Assembly (NCBI GenBank): GCA_964396895.1
Contig: CAYNGJ010000001.1
Coordinates: 186,001-250,000, forward strand
Direction: 5' to 3'
Source: UBA2334 sp964396895
Lineage (GTDB): Bacteria > Pseudomonadota > Gammaproteobacteria > Burkholderiales > Burkholderiaceae_C
Length of the DNA stretch: 64,000 nt
The position numbers were made by a program, and so were the translations under genes. Position 1 is the first letter of the stretch. Each line of letters opens with the position of its first letter. Positions 63,618 through 64,000 of the stretch are shown piece by piece. The notes under the pieces were generated by a model. It had not been told where the DNA came from and searched no databases. It saw only the letters and a program-made list of their open reading frames with translations.

Positions 63618-64000
63618 TCAGCCGCCCATCAACCGGTGCACCAGGTCGGCGGTGCTGCTGGCTTGGTATTTGCGAATCAGCCGGGCGCGGTAAATTTCCA
63701 CCGTGCGCGGGCTGATGCCCAAGGCCTTGCCCATTTCTTTGGCGGTCAGGCCGCGCAGGACCAGGGCGGCCACCTCGCGCTCGCGCCCGGTCAGCTCAGC
63801 CTGCACCGGTCGGCTGGCGCTGAGGTCCTCGAAGGTCCAGATGCCGGCTTCGTGCGGGTCACCGCGGTTCAGCGCCCGTCCGGTCACGTGGCACCAGAAG
63901 GCCTCGCCCTTGAAGCGCCCGCCCACCCGCTGCATTACCCGGTCATCGGCGTAGTGGCCGCGGGCGTTCAGGATGGGGGCGATGCGGGCCCCCGTGCGTT
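63618..64000 (-). CDS. PAS-LuxR transcriptional regulator, C-terminal part (cut by window edge)
   Basis: The frame is open to the window end. The visible part has the end of a PAS-like sensor (GHYADDRVMQRVGGRFKGEAFWCHVTGRALNRGDPHEAGIWTFEDLS). A LuxR/FixJ-type helix-turn-helix follows (LTGREREVAALVLRGLTAKEMGKALGISPRTVEIYRARLIRKYQASSTADLVHRL). The N-terminal part lies outside the window. An internal ATG at 63935 is unlikely to be the start because the PAS pattern continues upstream of it. Confidence 0.85.
   Translation of the reverse strand, partial: RTGARIAPILNARGHYADDRVMQRVGGRFKGEAFWCHVTGRALNRGDPHEAGIWTFEDLSASRPVQAELTGREREVAALVLRGLTAKEMGKALGISPRTVEIYRARLIRKYQASSTADLVHRLMGG

Overview
The window is chromosomal DNA from a high-GC betaproteobacterium, most likely Burkholderiales and probably Comamonadaceae. 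This rests on the tig-clpP-clpX-lon order, the cysS/TPR/L,D-transpeptidase/ppi/ppi/lpxH neighbourhood, a small Trp-rich protein of a Burkholderiales-type family, and two kinds of short dispersed repeat of a sort I associate with Comamonadaceae genomes. The family-level placement is inference. Both window ends cut genes: glyA at the left and a PAS-LuxR regulator at the right.

Layout. 1-4.8 kb: glyA (partial), a lytic transglycosylase and a large DUF349 protein behind a structured leader. 4.9-9.9 kb (minus): a TPR protein, an L,D-transpeptidase with the same C-terminal module, two cyclophilins and lpxH. 10.1-14.4 kb (plus): cysS, an AlkA-type glycosylase, accA, tilS and tRNA-Ser. 14.5-17.7 kb (minus): hpnC-hpnD-hpnE for squalene synthesis. 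17.9-22.3 kb: a two-gene RND efflux operon. 22.4-29 kb: tRNA-Leu, tig-clpP-clpX-lon and a Gly-Cys-Leu tRNA trio. 29-40 kb: murI, class I fumarase, a YqhA-type membrane protein, acs, a cytochrome c, a CBS protein, aroC, two transporters and aroQ. 40-42.5 kb: an orphan ABC-type ATPase and a chemoreceptor. 42.5-50.4 kb (minus): a tandem glycine riboswitch followed by gcvT-gcvH-gcvP-ltaE-sdaA. With glyA, these enzymes make a complete route from threonine and glycine through serine to pyruvate. 50.5-54.5 kb: ETF-ubiquinone oxidoreductase, an SDR dehydrogenase, an EamA transporter and a hotdog thioesterase.

54.5-60.6 kb is the accessory island. Four genes overlap head to tail: a small N6-methyltransferase-like protein with an intact SAM motif I but no NPPY motif; a larger Eco57I-like protein with NPPY but a degenerate motif I; a Fic protein with an inhibitory motif and a winged-helix tail; and a GIY-YIG/T5orf172-like nuclease fused to a superfamily 2 helicase. 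This looks like an unusual restriction or defence system. Two direct copies of an AT-rich repeat, about 80% identical over a 45-base core, bracket the island.

60.6-64 kb: a TetR regulator, an AcuI-type reductase and an AhpD-like protein in one minus-strand set; then a carboxymuconolactone decarboxylase-like gene and the partial LuxR-type regulator.

The most unusual scattered signal is a degenerate AT-rich repeat of about 60-70 bp in six to seven copies. Two copies lie in frame inside protein genes (hpnE and the RND adaptor) and are read in the same sense and frame. Several others sit on stop codons. A separate GC-rich, REP-like sequence adds about 28 codons in frame to gcvT. No CRISPR array, rRNA operon or transposase gene was seen.
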